Shown piece after piece: positions 1 through 8,334 of a DNA stretch of 36,444 bases. Below the pieces are notes generated by a model. It made no database searches, was not told the origin of the DNA, and was given only the letters and a program-made list of their open reading frames with translations. Origin of the DNA: Pseudomonas spelaei (lineage in GTDB: Bacteria > Pseudomonadota > Gammaproteobacteria > Pseudomonadales > Pseudomonadaceae). Within the stretch, counting starts at the first letter, position 1. Each line of letters begins with the position of its first letter. The translations under genes were made by a program, and so were the position numbers. The stretch lies in assembly GCF_009724245.1 (NCBI RefSeq), contig NZ_WNNK01000041.1, positions 1 to 36,444 of the forward strand. Reading direction: 5' to 3'.

Positions 1-112
1 CATTGCGGCGGCCCACGGAGCAATGTCTACGTTCAGGCATGCCGAGCCTAGGCGAGGCACCGAGTGGTGGGGCAAGAGCCCTTTGCTTACTTTGGGGCTT
101 TTCCAAAGTGAG

Positions 113-174
113 TCGCTGTAAGAGCGAAACCATAAGTAGCCGTTACCCCAGCAACGGATATGTACACCCCCCCC
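113..174 (+). repeat. Dispersed intergenic repeat, left copy
   Basis: This stretch contains the run TCGCTGTAAGAGCGAAACCA followed by a GCAACGGATATGTAC tail and a C-tract. The same sequence, inverted and with a handful of substitutions and one indel, ends the window at 36387-36444. Just upstream, 89-109 can fold as a hairpin (ACTTTGG/CCAAAGT arms), so the full repeat probably extends left over 1-112, but only the part with a second copy in the window is annotated. The short ORFs that can be read through it look like translated repeat, not genes. Its function is unknown. Confidence 0.7.
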
Positions 175-253
175 AGAAAATGGTCACCGATCAAACCGCC
201 ACCATCGCCTCGCTAAAGCTCGACAACTCCCACACTTGATCGATGGACACCCC

Positions 254-281
254 AAAAAAAACGGCCTCATCAAGAGACCGT
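254..281 (-). terminator. Rho-independent terminator of the ABC exporter operon
   Basis: Read on the minus strand, an 8-bp stem (ACGGTCTC / GAGGCCGT, one G-T pair) with a 5-nt loop is followed directly by a run of seven or more T. It lies about 20 bp past the stop codon of the permease gene, so it closes the exporter operon. Confidence 0.8.
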
Positions 282-303
282 CTTACTCTCTAAAAACCAA
301 CAA

Positions 304-1083
304 TCAGGTACGCATCCCACGCCCACTCACCAGCAACCGCGCACAACCGACATACAGCACCACAGTCGCCACCAGCATAAACGTGATCGCCACGCTGATC
401 TTGATATCCGACACCCCCAGAATGCCGTAGCGGAAGGCATTGACCATGTGCAACACCGGATTGGCCAACGACACCGTCTGCCAGAACGGCGGCAGCAAGG
501 TGATCGAATAAAACACCCCGCCCAGGTACGTCAACGGCGTCAACACAAACGTCGGAATAATCGAAATATCGTCAAAGTTACGCGCAAACACCGCGTTGAT
601 AAAACCCAGCAACGAAAAGATCGTGGCCGTCAGCACCACCACCAACAACGTGACCCCAAGGTGATGCACCTGCAAATGAGTGAAGAACAGCGACAGCAGC
701 GTCACGATCACCCCAACCATCAACCCACGCAGCACGCCACCCAGGGTGTAGCCGATCAGAATGGTATGCGGTGACACCGGCGACACCATCAATTCCTCGA
801 TGGAACGCTGGAACTTGCTGCCAAAGAAGCTGGAAACCACGTTGCCGTAGGAGTTGGTGATCACCGACATCATGATCAACCCCGGCACGATGTATTCCAT
901 ATAGGTGAAACCACCCATATCGCCAATCTGCCGGCCGATCAGGTTACCGAAGATCACGAAGTACAAAACCATGGTAATCGCCGGCGGCAGCAGGGTTTGC
1001 GGCCAGATCCGGGTAAAGCGCTTCACTTCGCGATAAACGATGGTCTGCAGCGCGACAAGATTGGGTTGCAGTTCAGAACTCAT
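304..1083 (-). CDS. yadH: ABC-2 type exporter permease (YadH-like)
   Basis: This 259-residue integral membrane protein is the permease half of an ABC-2 type exporter. About six hydrophobic segments are visible (roughly residues 32-52, 65-85, 110-135, 145-168, 178-200, 228-250). The N-terminal stretch before the first membrane segment carries VYREVKRF, and IEELMVSPVSP lies between segments 2 and 3, as in the YadH/NodJ branch. The start codon overlaps the stop of the upstream ATPase gene as ATGA, so the two are translationally coupled and should form one complex in the inner membrane. The substrate cannot be read from the sequence; relatives are placed in polysaccharide or drug export families. 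A terminator follows immediately. The family is secure, the substrate unknown. Confidence 0.9.
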   Translation of the reverse strand: MSSELQPNLVALQTIVYREVKRFTRIWPQTLLPPAITMVLYFVIFGNLIGRQIGDMGGFTYMEYIVPGLIMMSVITNSYGNVVSSFFGSKFQRSIEELMVSPVSPHTILIGYTLGGVLRGLMVGVIVTLLSLFFTHLQVHHLGVTLLVVVLTATIFSLLGFINAVFARNFDDISIIPTFVLTPLTYLGGVFYSITLLPPFWQTVSLANPVLHMVNAFRYGILGVSDIKISVAITFMLVATVVLYVGCARLLVSGRGMRT

Positions 1084-2012
1084 ACCGCCACCTTCGCCAG
1101 ATTTTTCTCCACCAGAGACACGAACAACTCCTCAAGGCGATTGGTTTTGTTACGCAGGCTCAGTACTTCGATGTTCTGAGTCGCCAATTGGCCGAACAAC
1201 GCGGTGATACCCGCAGCTTTATCCACCTGGACTTCCAGGGTACGGCTGTCCACCAGGCGGCTCGGGTAGCCGATCAGTTGCGGTGGCACCGCCATGTCGT
1301 TTTTCAGGTCCAGCAGGAACGTCTCGACGTGCAACTGGTTCAGCAGCGAACGCATGCTGGTGTTTTCGACGATGGTGCCGTGGTCGATGATGCCGATGTT
1401 GCGGCACAACTGCTCAGCCTCTTCCAGGTAGTGGGTGGTGAGGATGATGGTGATGCCTTTCTGGTTCAGCTCGGTGAGGAAGGTCCACATCGAACGACGC
1501 AGCTCGATATCCACCCCCGCCGTCGGTTCGTCGAGGATCAGCAGGCGTGGCTCGTGAACCAGGGCACGGGCGATCATCAGGCGACGCTTCATGCCGCCGG
1601 ACAGGGAGCGTGAAGGCACGTCGCGCTTGTCCCACAGGCCCAGTTGGGTCAGGTATTGCTCGGCGCGCTCCTTGGCGATCTTCGGCGGGATGCCGTAGTA
1701 ACCCGCCTGAGTCACCACGATGTCGAAGGTCTTCTCAAACTGGTTGAAATTGAATTCCTGGGGCACCACGCCAATGCTGCGCTTGAGCGCGGCCGGGGAT
1801 TTATCCAGGTCATGGCCAAAGATATTCACTGTGCCGCTGGTTTTGTTGACCAGGGTCGAGAGAATGCCAATGGTGGTGGATTTGCCGGCCCCGTTGGGGC
1901 CGAGTAAAGCGAAGAAGTCACCTTCGGCCACATCCAGATCGATACCACTCAGGGCCTGGAAACCGTTGCCGTAGGTTTTGGTTAGCTGCCGGATGGACAG
2001 AGCGGAACTCAT
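1080..2012 (-). CDS. yadG: ABC exporter ATP-binding protein (YadG-like)
   Basis: This 310-residue cytoplasmic ATPase powers the permease encoded right after it. The nucleotide-binding domain fills residues 1-230: Walker A GPNGAGKST near residue 38, Q-loop around VPQEF, signature LSGGMKRR near 138, Walker B LLILDEP near 157, and the switch histidine in TTHYLEE. The remaining ~80 residues form the C-terminal extension usual in DrrA/YadG/CcmA-type exporters. The start ATG at 2012 sits at the head of the operon; the stop overlaps the permease start by 4 nt. The upstream 135 bp, which also lies behind the GST gene, should hold the promoter, but I see no strong -35/-10 pair there. Confidence 0.92.
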   Translation of the reverse strand: MSSALSIRQLTKTYGNGFQALSGIDLDVAEGDFFALLGPNGAGKSTTIGILSTLVNKTSGTVNIFGHDLDKSPAALKRSIGVVPQEFNFNQFEKTFDIVVTQAGYYGIPPKIAKERAEQYLTQLGLWDKRDVPSRSLSGGMKRRLMIARALVHEPRLLILDEPTAGVDIELRRSMWTFLTELNQKGITIILTTHYLEEAEQLCRNIGIIDHGTIVENTSMRSLLNQLHVETFLLDLKNDMAVPPQLIGYPSRLVDSRTLEVQVDKAAGITALFGQLATQNIEVLSLRNKTNRLEELFVSLVEKNLAKVAV

Positions 2013-2147
2013 ATCGGATTACGCACCAAAGAAGAGGAATAGAATTGTTACATGTGGGCTGACCGCGCGGAATACAACGGCTGCGCATGACAAGCATGGT
2101 GCTTGCCCGCGCCGCACAAGTACAGTCACCTGTATTAATAGTCAGTA

Positions 2148-2771
2148 TTAAGTCAACGCGGTCATAACCGCTTTCTGGTACGCCGGGCGCTGGCGTAAAC
2201 GTTGATACCAGGCTTCTAGACTGGGCATCGACGGCCGCTCGATGGGCATCTCGAACCAGGCATAAATAAAGCAGCCTAAGGGGATATCGCCCATGCCGAT
2301 CTCGGCGCCTGACAGATAGGGTTGCGTGGCCAGGGCCTGATCCACCGTTTTCAGCACATCGATGCAGGCTTTGCGCCCGGCGTGGATGTTGTCCCAGTTT
2401 TGCTGGTCAGCGGGGGTACGCAGCACGCCCCAGAACACGGTCTTGAAGGGGTCGGCCAAGGTCGAGGTGGTCCAGTCCATCCATTTTTCCGCACTGGCGC
2501 GGGCCTGCAGGTCCTTCGGGTACCAGGCCGAGTCCGGGGCATGCTTGGCACTGAGGTAACGCACGATGGTGTTGGATTCCCACAATACAAAATCGCCATC
2601 CTCGATCATCGGCACCCGGCCGTTGGGGTTCAATGCCCGATAACGCGGCGTGTCGACCACCCCAAAAGCCCCGCCCGCATCAATTGCCTCATAGTCCAGG
2701 CCGAGCTCCTCGGCGCACCACAGTGCTTTCCTGACATTTGACGAATTTTTACGACCCCAGATTTTCAGCAT
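2148..2771 (-). CDS. Glutathione S-transferase family protein
   Basis: This 207-residue soluble protein has the two-domain GST architecture. The N-terminal thioredoxin-like domain (about 1-80) carries the catalytic SSNVRK motif near residue 10, the cis-proline segment NGRVPMI and the glutathione gamma-glutamyl contact WESNTIVRYL. The C-terminal all-helical domain (about 90-205) contains the capping motif region IGMGDIPLG. The start at 2771 is preceded by a GGGGCGG Shine-Dalgarno-like stretch. It is likely a glutathione-dependent transferase or reductase of the theta/zeta-like bacterial group; the substrate is not predictable. Same strand as the ABC exporter, separated by 135 bp. Confidence 0.9.
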   Translation of the reverse strand: MLKIWGRKNSSNVRKALWCAEELGLDYEAIDAGGAFGVVDTPRYRALNPNGRVPMIEDGDFVLWESNTIVRYLSAKHAPDSAWYPKDLQARASAEKWMDWTTSTLADPFKTVFWGVLRTPADQQNWDNIHAGRKACIDVLKTVDQALATQPYLSGAEIGMGDIPLGCFIYAWFEMPIERPSMPSLEAWYQRLRQRPAYQKAVMTALT

Positions 2772-2826
2772 GACCGCCCCGACGTGATGAATATGGTGGA
2801 TGAATGCCGAGGCAGCATACGCCGGT

Positions 2827-3486
2827 TTACGGGCGGCTTAAATCACTCTGCATGTCCCCCAGCAGAGCGGGCATCTGCTCGCCGAACAGGTGTGGGTAAC
2901 ATTTCTCCAGGTGGGCGAAGAAGAAGTCCTCGGGAACGTCGGGAAATTGCCCATGGTCCACCACATACTCCATGGAACGCTGGCCTTTACGGTTGAAGGC
3001 ATGGAAAACACTGTCGTGAATGCCGTCGAAATCCAGCGGCGGCACATCGAACAATTCACACAGTTGCTGGTTGAACGCCGGCGTGGCTTTGACCCAGCGG
3101 CCGTCCAGATACAACTCGGTGTAGCCGTGCATGGCAAATACGTCACTTCTGAGCAGCTCGATCAAACGTGGCGTCGAGAGGTGGTTGCGTACGTCGGCCA
3201 GGCCAATGCGCGCAGGAATTCCACAGTGCCGGGCGCACCCGGCCAACAACGTCGCCTTAGGCACGCAATAACTCTCGCCAGCGGCCAATGCGAAGCTGCC
3301 ACTGAGGGTTTGCGGGTCGCGGCTGAAGGTGTAGGGGTTATAACGCACGGCCTCGCGCACGGCGTAATAGAGACTGACTGCCTGGTCACGAAGACCGGGG
3401 CTCGAGCCCCGATGTTTTTCGGCGAACTCCACCACCGCAGGGTGGTCACTATCGATGAAGCGGCTGGGATTCAAATACGTATCCAT
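2827..3486 (-). CDS. Transglutaminase-like domain protein
   Basis: This protein of about 219 residues belongs to the transglutaminase/cysteine-protease-like superfamily. The core is at residues 70-140: a nucleophile-type cysteine in SYCVPKATLLAGCAR (Cys74), followed by GIPARIGLADVRNHL and the histidine in MHGYTELYLDGRW (His120). Where classical members have an Asp in the next strand, this one reads KATPAFN. I placed the start at the ATG at 3486 because a GGAG lies 9 nt upstream; the GTG two codons earlier would be too close to it. It has no signal peptide, so it should be cytoplasmic. Fifty-five bases separate it from the GST gene on the same strand, so they may be co-transcribed. The reaction is unknown. 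Confidence 0.8.
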   Translation of the reverse strand: MDTYLNPSRFIDSDHPAVVEFAEKHRGSSPGLRDQAVSLYYAVREAVRYNPYTFSRDPQTLSGSFALAAGESYCVPKATLLAGCARHCGIPARIGLADVRNHLSTPRLIELLRSDVFAMHGYTELYLDGRWVKATPAFNQQLCELFDVPPLDFDGIHDSVFHAFNRKGQRSMEYVVDHGQFPDVPEDFFFAHLEKCYPHLFGEQMPALLGDMQSDLSRP

Positions 3487-3688
3487 GAGCACAATCTCCG
3501 AGGCGAGCCCTGAGTCTAACCACAGGCCCGCCCCAGCGATAACGACAATTCGGCCAAATGTCGGCGCCTGAGACCCAGTGATTAAAAAGCGCTTCCCGGC
3601 ACAACACGTAACACGCTCGTCACCCGCTTTTTCGGATGCCGACTAAGCTCTGAGGTGATTTTGCCCCTGGCTTCACGGAGGATTGAAT

Positions 3689-6136
3689 ATGCTGTTGTTG
3701 TGGATACTGGTTCTGGTGGTCGGCATTGCCTACCTGGCACACCGCCGCACCGCGCCCCTGCCCGCCCTGGGCGTAGTGGCCGTCTACCTGTTGGCGATGG
3801 GTGCCTTCAGCCATGTACCGGGCTGGTTGCTGCTGGTCTTCTGGGTGCTGATTGCCGTGGTGGCTGCGCCTTTGCTGCTGCCGGACCTGCGCCGCCAGTA
3901 CTTCACTGCGCCGCTGTTCAACTGGTTCCAGAAAGTCCTGCCGCCGATGTCCGAGACCGAACGCGACGCCATCGACGCCGGTACCGTGTGGTGGGACGGT
4001 GAACTGTTCAGCGGCCGCCCTGACTGGGACAAGCTGCTGGCCTATCCCAAGGCACAACTGACCGACGAAGAGCAGGCCTTTATCGATGGCCCCACCGAAG
4101 AACTCTGCGCCATGGTCACAGACTGGGAAATCGGCCAGGCCATGGACCTACCGCCCGCTGCCTGGGAACACATCAAGCAACATGGCTTCTTCGCCCTGAT
4201 CATTCCCAAGGAATTCGGCGGCAAGGGCTTCTCCGCCTACGCCCACTCTCAGGTCGCCATGAAACTGGCCACCCGCAGTGGTGACCTGGCCTCCACCGTG
4301 ATGGTTCCGAATTCCCTGGGCCCGGCCGAACTGCTGCTGCACTACGGCACAGACGAACAACGTAACCATTACTTGCCTCGCCTGGCCCGCGGCGATGATA
4401 TCCCTTGCTTCGCCCTGACCGGCCCGCTGGCAGGCTCCGATGCCGGCTCCATGCCCGACACCGGCATCATCTGCAAAGGCGAATGGGAAGGTCAGGAAAC
4501 CCTTGGCCTGCGCCTGAACTGGGAAAAACGCTACATCACCCTCGGCCCAGTGGCGACCTTGCTCGGCCTGGCGTTCAAGGCCCATGACCCGGACCACCTG
4601 CTGGGCGACCAGGAAGACCTGGGCATCAGCCTCGCGCTGATTCCCACCGACACCCCTGGCGTAGAGATCGGCCGTCGCCATCTACCGTTGGGCGCCGCCT
4701 TCATGAACGGCCCGAACGCCGGCAAAGATGTATTCATTCCCCTGGAGTTCCTGATCGGTGGCCAGGAAATGCTCGGCAAGGGCTGGATGATGCTGATGAA
4801 CTGCCTGTCGGTAGGCCGTTCGATTTCCCTGCCCGCCGTGGGCACCGGTGCAGCCAAGTTCACCAGCCTGGTGACTGGCCAGTACGCTCAGGTGCGCGAG
4901 CAGTTCAACGTACCGCTGTCGGCCTTCGAAGGTATCCAGGAAGCCCTGGCCCGTATCGGCGGTAACGCCTGGCTGATGGACAGCGCACGAATGCTCACTG
5001 CCAACGCCGTGGACCTTGGGGAAAAACCCTCGGTGCTGTCGGCTATCCTCAAGTACCACCTGACCGAGCGCGGCCGCGAGTGCATCAGCCACGCCATGGA
5101 CGTACACGGTGGCAAGGGCATCATCATGGGCCCCAACAACTACCTGGGTCGTAGCTGGCAAGGGGCGCCGATCTTCATCACCGTGGAAGGCGCGAATATC
5201 CTCTCGCGCAACCTGATGATCTTCGGCCAGGGCGCCATTCGCTGCCATCCGTTCGTGCTCAAGGAAATGGCCCTGGCCGGCCGCGAAGACCACGATCAGG
5301 CACTGAAAGAGTTCGACGGGCTGCTGCTGCAACACATCGGTTTCGCCGTCAGCAACGCCGCCAGCACCCTGGTGCTGAACCTCGGCCTGGGGCATTTCGA
5401 AAAGGCCCCGGGTAACCGTTTGAGCCAAGGCTACTTCCGCGCCCTTAACCGTCAAGCAGCGGCATTTGCCCTTCTCGCGGACTTGAGCATGATGCTGCTG
5501 GGTGGCGAGTTGAAGCGCCGTGAACGACTGTCGGCGCGCCTGGGAGACGTGCTGAGCCATCTGTACCTGGCGTCGGCAGCGCTCAAGCGTTATCACGACC
5601 TGGATTCACCCGATCACCTGGAACCGCTGTTTGTCTGGGCCATGGAAGAAAGCCTTGGCCATTCGGAGCGGGCGCTGGATGAACTGCTGACCAACTTCCC
5701 GAACAAGGTAATGGGCTGCCTGCTACGGGTAATTGTGTTCCCGTTCGGGCGTCGCCATAAGGGCCCATCCGATGCGCTGGACGCCGAGGTCGCGGCGGTG
5801 ATTGGCCGGGCCAAAGGCGATCCGGCCCTCGAAGCCGTGCTGGCGGGTTGCTACCGCCCGCAATCGGCCGACGACCCAGTGGGCGCCCTGCAACATGCCT
5901 ACGACCTGTTGGCCGACAGCCATCCCCTGCAGAAAAAACTCCACGAAAGCCTCAAGAGTGGCCAGGTCAAGCCTGCCGCTGGCGAACATGCGATCGACGC
6001 TGCACTGCAAGCTGGCGTGCTGCAACCGGCCGAAGCGCAGACCTTGCGTGACGCCGAAGCGGCGCGGCGCAAGGTGATCGACGTGGATGATTTCAGCAAA
6101 GAGGAACTGAGCCAGGCCGACGGAAAAGTCCGCTGA
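3689..6136 (+). CDS. fadE: Acyl-CoA dehydrogenase, FadE type
   Basis: This is an 815-residue flavoprotein that should catalyse the first step of fatty-acid beta-oxidation, the FAD-dependent conversion of acyl-CoA to trans-2-enoyl-CoA. Its length matches E. coli FadE (about 814). Residues 1-60 contain two or three hydrophobic segments that tether it to the inner membrane; the catalytic ACAD fold occupies about 80-560, with FALTGPLAGSDAGS in the middle domain, RGRECISHAMDVHGGKG and ITVEGANILSRN around 495-510, followed by the FadE-specific C-terminal extension (DUF1974-like). I chose the ATG at 3689, which has CGGAGGA 6-7 nt upstream, over the in-frame TTG two codons earlier. The 200 bp upstream show no clear PsrA-type operator. 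Confidence 0.93.
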   Translation: MLLLWILVLVVGIAYLAHRRTAPLPALGVVAVYLLAMGAFSHVPGWLLLVFWVLIAVVAAPLLLPDLRRQYFTAPLFNWFQKVLPPMSETERDAIDAGTVWWDGELFSGRPDWDKLLAYPKAQLTDEEQAFIDGPTEELCAMVTDWEIGQAMDLPPAAWEHIKQHGFFALIIPKEFGGKGFSAYAHSQVAMKLATRSGDLASTVMVPNSLGPAELLLHYGTDEQRNHYLPRLARGDDIPCFALTGPLAGSDAGSMPDTGIICKGEWEGQETLGLRLNWEKRYITLGPVATLLGLAFKAHDPDHLLGDQEDLGISLALIPTDTPGVEIGRRHLPLGAAFMNGPNAGKDVFIPLEFLIGGQEMLGKGWMMLMNCLSVGRSISLPAVGTGAAKFTSLVTGQYAQVREQFNVPLSAFEGIQEALARIGGNAWLMDSARMLTANAVDLGEKPSVLSAILKYHLTERGRECISHAMDVHGGKGIIMGPNNYLGRSWQGAPIFITVEGANILSRNLMIFGQGAIRCHPFVLKEMALAGREDHDQALKEFDGLLLQHIGFAVSNAASTLVLNLGLGHFEKAPGNRLSQGYFRALNRQAAAFALLADLSMMLLGGELKRRERLSARLGDVLSHLYLASAALKRYHDLDSPDHLEPLFVWAMEESLGHSERALDELLTNFPNKVMGCLLRVIVFPFGRRHKGPSDALDAEVAAVIGRAKGDPALEAVLAGCYRPQSADDPVGALQHAYDLLADSHPLQKKLHESLKSGQVKPAAGEHAIDAALQAGVLQPAEAQTLRDAEAARRKVIDVDDFSKEELSQADGKVR

Positions 6137-6156
6137 GGCTACCAGTGATATAAATG

Positions 6157-6187
6157 CGGGCGCGGGGGCTATATACTCTCGCGCCCG
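6157..6187 (+). terminator. GC-rich hairpin with T-tract behind fadE
   Basis: An 8-bp perfect stem CGGGCGCG / CGCGCCCG with a 15-nt loop is followed by TTTTGC. It sits 20 bp behind the fadE stop and 24 bp before the next start codon, so it may terminate or attenuate read-through. The loop also contains TATACT (6172-6177), a good -10 hexamer, but no matching -35 is evident at 16-18 bp. Confidence 0.5.
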
Positions 6188-6210
6188 TTTTGCTCTTGAG
6201 GACTTATTCC

Positions 6211-6618
6211 GTGTCCAACGTCGTTGCCGATCATCTCGTCTTGCTCGACCACCTGCGCAGCATCCTGGTTGCCGTCGGCGAAGCCGAACAGGTGCCCGAG
6301 GAAAGCCACGCCCTGTTCCTGGAGCGCTTCGATGAACTGCGCGCCCTGCTGCCCATCGACCCGATCGAAAGCCAGTACCTGGGCCAGGACATGATGAGCC
6401 AGGTCATCCTGCGCTACCCACAAATTGCCCACCTGGTACCGCGCGACCTGCTGTGGTTCTTCGGCGGTGATTGCCTGCACTTCATGCCGGACGACGAACT
6501 GGACCTGTACCAGGCCCTGGAAGAACGTCGCTTCGAAGCCGAGCAGAACGACGAACCGTTCGACTGGAATCAGGAAAAGCAGTTGTTGGCCATGTCCAAC
6601 GACCAGAGCAAGCACTGA
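6211..6618 (+). CDS. Small acidic conserved protein of unknown function
   Basis: This 135-residue, strongly acidic, soluble protein is not one I can assign to a named family. It has no signal peptide and no membrane segment; it is predicted mostly helical with several Asp/Glu-rich runs and a central aromatic PRDLLWFFGGDCLHFM block. I chose the GTG at 6211 because it is preceded by TTGAGGA at the right distance and because the residues encoded further upstream would run through the GC-rich hairpin behind fadE. It follows fadE on the same strand. From memory, a small protein gene follows a fadE-like gene in other pseudomonads too, which suggests a conserved pairing but not a function. Confidence 0.75.
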   Translation: MSNVVADHLVLLDHLRSILVAVGEAEQVPEESHALFLERFDELRALLPIDPIESQYLGQDMMSQVILRYPQIAHLVPRDLLWFFGGDCLHFMPDDELDLYQALEERRFEAEQNDEPFDWNQEKQLLAMSNDQSKH

Positions 6619-6639
6619 TATCAGGACCCGCGAAGATCA

Positions 6640-6673
6640 AAATGTGGGAGCGAGCAAGCCCGCTCCCACATTT
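6640..6673. repeat. REP palindrome between convergent genes
   Basis: AAATGTGGGAGCGAGCAAGC is followed by its near-perfect inverted complement ending in CCCACATTT. This is the common short extragenic palindrome of fluorescent pseudomonads (GTGGGAGCG...CGCTCCCAC). It occupies the 66-bp gap between the stop codons of two convergent genes and could also act as a bidirectional transcription stop or mRNA 3' end stabiliser. Confidence 0.85.
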
Positions 6674-6684
6674 GCACCGCACAC

Positions 6685-7617
6685 CTATCGCCTGCGCAAC
6701 GTAGGCTCCCGCGCCATGCACTCCACCAGATAATCAATAAACACCCGCAACTTCGGCGGTAGATAACGCGTGGGCGAATGCAGCAACCACGCATCACCAT
6801 GGTAGGACGCAATAAAGTCCCATTCGGGCAACACCTGTACCAACGCCCCCTCCTCCAGCGCATGGCGCGCCGTGAAATACGGCAAGCTGCCAATCCCCAC
6901 GTGCTGCAACACCGCATCCAGCCGCACGCCTGTGTGATTGGCTGCATATCGGCCACCCACCCCCACCGTCACCGCCTTGCTGCCCTGGCGGAATTTCCAG
7001 CGCGCATCCCCCGGGGTTTCACCCAGATAGATACAACTGTGCTCCAGCAAGTCATGGGGGTGACTCGGTATGCCATGCTCGGCCAGATACTGCGGCGTGG
7101 CACAGACCAGATGCTCAATAGGCAATAACTGCCGCCCGACCAAGCCCGGTGGCGGGCTGTCGGTGATGCGGATACTCAGGTCAACGTTGTCATCAATCAG
7201 GTCCACATGCCGGTCTTCGAGGATCAACTGCACATCAACCTTGGGATAGCGCCGCAGAAACTCAGGCATGTGCGGGTGCACCACAAATCGACCGACGGCC
7301 TTGGGCACACTGACCCGCACCAACCCCTCGGCTTCATGGGTGTACTGGCCGCTGATTTCCATCACCGAACGCGCAGCGCTGACCATCTCCTGGCAGCGCT
7401 TGAACACTTCTTCACCGCCCTCGCTGAGGCGCAACTTACGGGTTGTGCGTTGCAACAGCCGAATGGCCAGGGCCTTTTCCAGACGCGAGATGCTGCGGCT
7501 CACCGACGATGGCGAAGCCCCCAGTTGCCGCGCGGCTTCGGAGAAGCTGCCGGTCTCCACCACTTTGACGAAAATCGCCATTTCACCCAGCAGCGGTAGC
7601 GGAAGATTAATGCTCAT
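6685..7617 (-). CDS. LysR-family transcriptional regulator
   Basis: This 310-residue DNA-binding regulator has a winged helix-turn-helix in residues 10-70 (FVKVVETGSFSEAARQLG, then SPSSVSRSISRLEKALAIRLLQ) and a periplasmic-binding-protein-like effector domain from about 90 to 300. It falls in the group close to AaeR/DmlR/CrgA-like regulators, which have the R-T-T-R-K-L stretch after the HTH. I chose the ATG at 7617; an in-frame ATG at 7632 exists but has no Shine-Dalgarno sequence. It is divergent from the AlaX-type gene across about 87 bp, the layout usual for a LysR regulator and its target, so that gene may be regulated by it. Effector unknown. Confidence 0.9.
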   Translation of the reverse strand: MSINLPLPLLGEMAIFVKVVETGSFSEAARQLGASPSSVSRSISRLEKALAIRLLQRTTRKLRLSEGGEEVFKRCQEMVSAARSVMEISGQYTHEAEGLVRVSVPKAVGRFVVHPHMPEFLRRYPKVDVQLILEDRHVDLIDDNVDLSIRITDSPPPGLVGRQLLPIEHLVCATPQYLAEHGIPSHPHDLLEHSCIYLGETPGDARWKFRQGSKAVTVGVGGRYAANHTGVRLDAVLQHVGIGSLPYFTARHALEEGALVQVLPEWDFIASYHGDAWLLHSPTRYLPPKLRVFIDYLVECMAREPTLRRR

Positions 7618-7647
7618 GACGCACAAGTCCATTGAGAGTTGAACGGA

Positions 7648-7676
7648 TTATCACCCAGTAGCGCACTATTTATACT
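7648..7676 (+). promoter_or_regulatory. Candidate sigma70 promoter of the AlaX-type gene
   Basis: TTATCA (7648-7653, 4 of 6 matches to TTGACA) and TATACT (7671-7676) are separated by 17 bp. Transcription would start near 7683, about 22 nt before the start codon at 7705. The site lies in the divergent region shared with the LysR gene. Confidence 0.4.
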
Positions 7677-7704
7677 GCCTGGCAGAACCCTGATGCGGAT
7701 GTAA

Positions 7705-8334
7705 ATGATGACCCAGCGCCTGTTTTTCACTCACGACCACCTGACAGCCGAGCTTGAAGTGCTGGAATGCGTGCCTCACGAGGGCCACTTTGCCGTGACC
7801 CTGCAATCAACCATTTTCCACCCTCAAGGCGGCGGCCAGCCTTTCGATACCGGTTGGCTGGGGGATAGCCAAGTGATCAAGGTAACCCAGGACGTGGATC
7901 GCATCGTGCACTACGTGGATCAGCCGATTGAGCCAGGGCTGATAAATGCGCGGGTCGATGAGGCACGTCGCACCCTCAATACCCGATTGCATTCCGCCGG
8001 ACACTTGATCGGCAACGTCGGCGAAACCCTAGGCTGGATGCCGATCAAGGCTCATCACTGGCCAGGCGAAGGAAAGATTACTTTCATACGTGGGGAGTCG
8101 GCGCAAACCATGGACGCCGAGGCGATCCAGCACCAAATCAATCAATGGATCGCCGCCGACTTGCCGCGTCACCTCGCGCTTGAGGAAGGCGTGCGCGAAG
8201 TCGGCTTTGGTGACCTTCCGGCCTACGCCTGTGGCGGTACGCATGTACAGGCTCTCGGGGCATTGGGCCAGGTGACGATCCTGGCCCTGTCCGAGAAAAA
8301 GGGCGCGCTGTCGGTGCGTTATAGCCTGGACTGA
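7705..8334 (+). CDS. AlaX-type alanyl-tRNA editing protein
   Basis: This 209-residue free-standing editing domain is related to the editing half of alanyl-tRNA synthetase and should hydrolyse mischarged tRNA-Ala (Ser- or Gly-tRNA-Ala). Both zinc-binding elements are present: HSAGH (residues 96-100, HxxxH) and CGGTH (176-180, CxxxH). FHPQGGGQPFDTG near residue 38 is the usual substrate-pocket motif. The length fits short AlaX proteins. Two adjacent ATG codons (7705, 7708) could start it; neither has a strong Shine-Dalgarno sequence. Being short, it lacks the C-terminal domain of long AlaX-L proteins. Good confidence in family; the exact mischarged substrate is inferred. Confidence 0.9.
   Translation: MMTQRLFFTHDHLTAELEVLECVPHEGHFAVTLQSTIFHPQGGGQPFDTGWLGDSQVIKVTQDVDRIVHYVDQPIEPGLINARVDEARRTLNTRLHSAGHLIGNVGETLGWMPIKAHHWPGEGKITFIRGESAQTMDAEAIQHQINQWIAADLPRHLALEEGVREVGFGDLPAYACGGTHVQALGALGQVTILALSEKKGALSVRYSLD

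Noticed and set aside
3..430. Two short plus-strand ORFs at the left end
   Set aside because: The first lies in the dispersed repeat, the second overlaps the terminator and the permease gene antisense; neither has a ribosome binding site.
4682..5596. 304-aa minus-strand frame inside fadE
   Set aside because: Shadow of the FadE coding sequence, with no motif.
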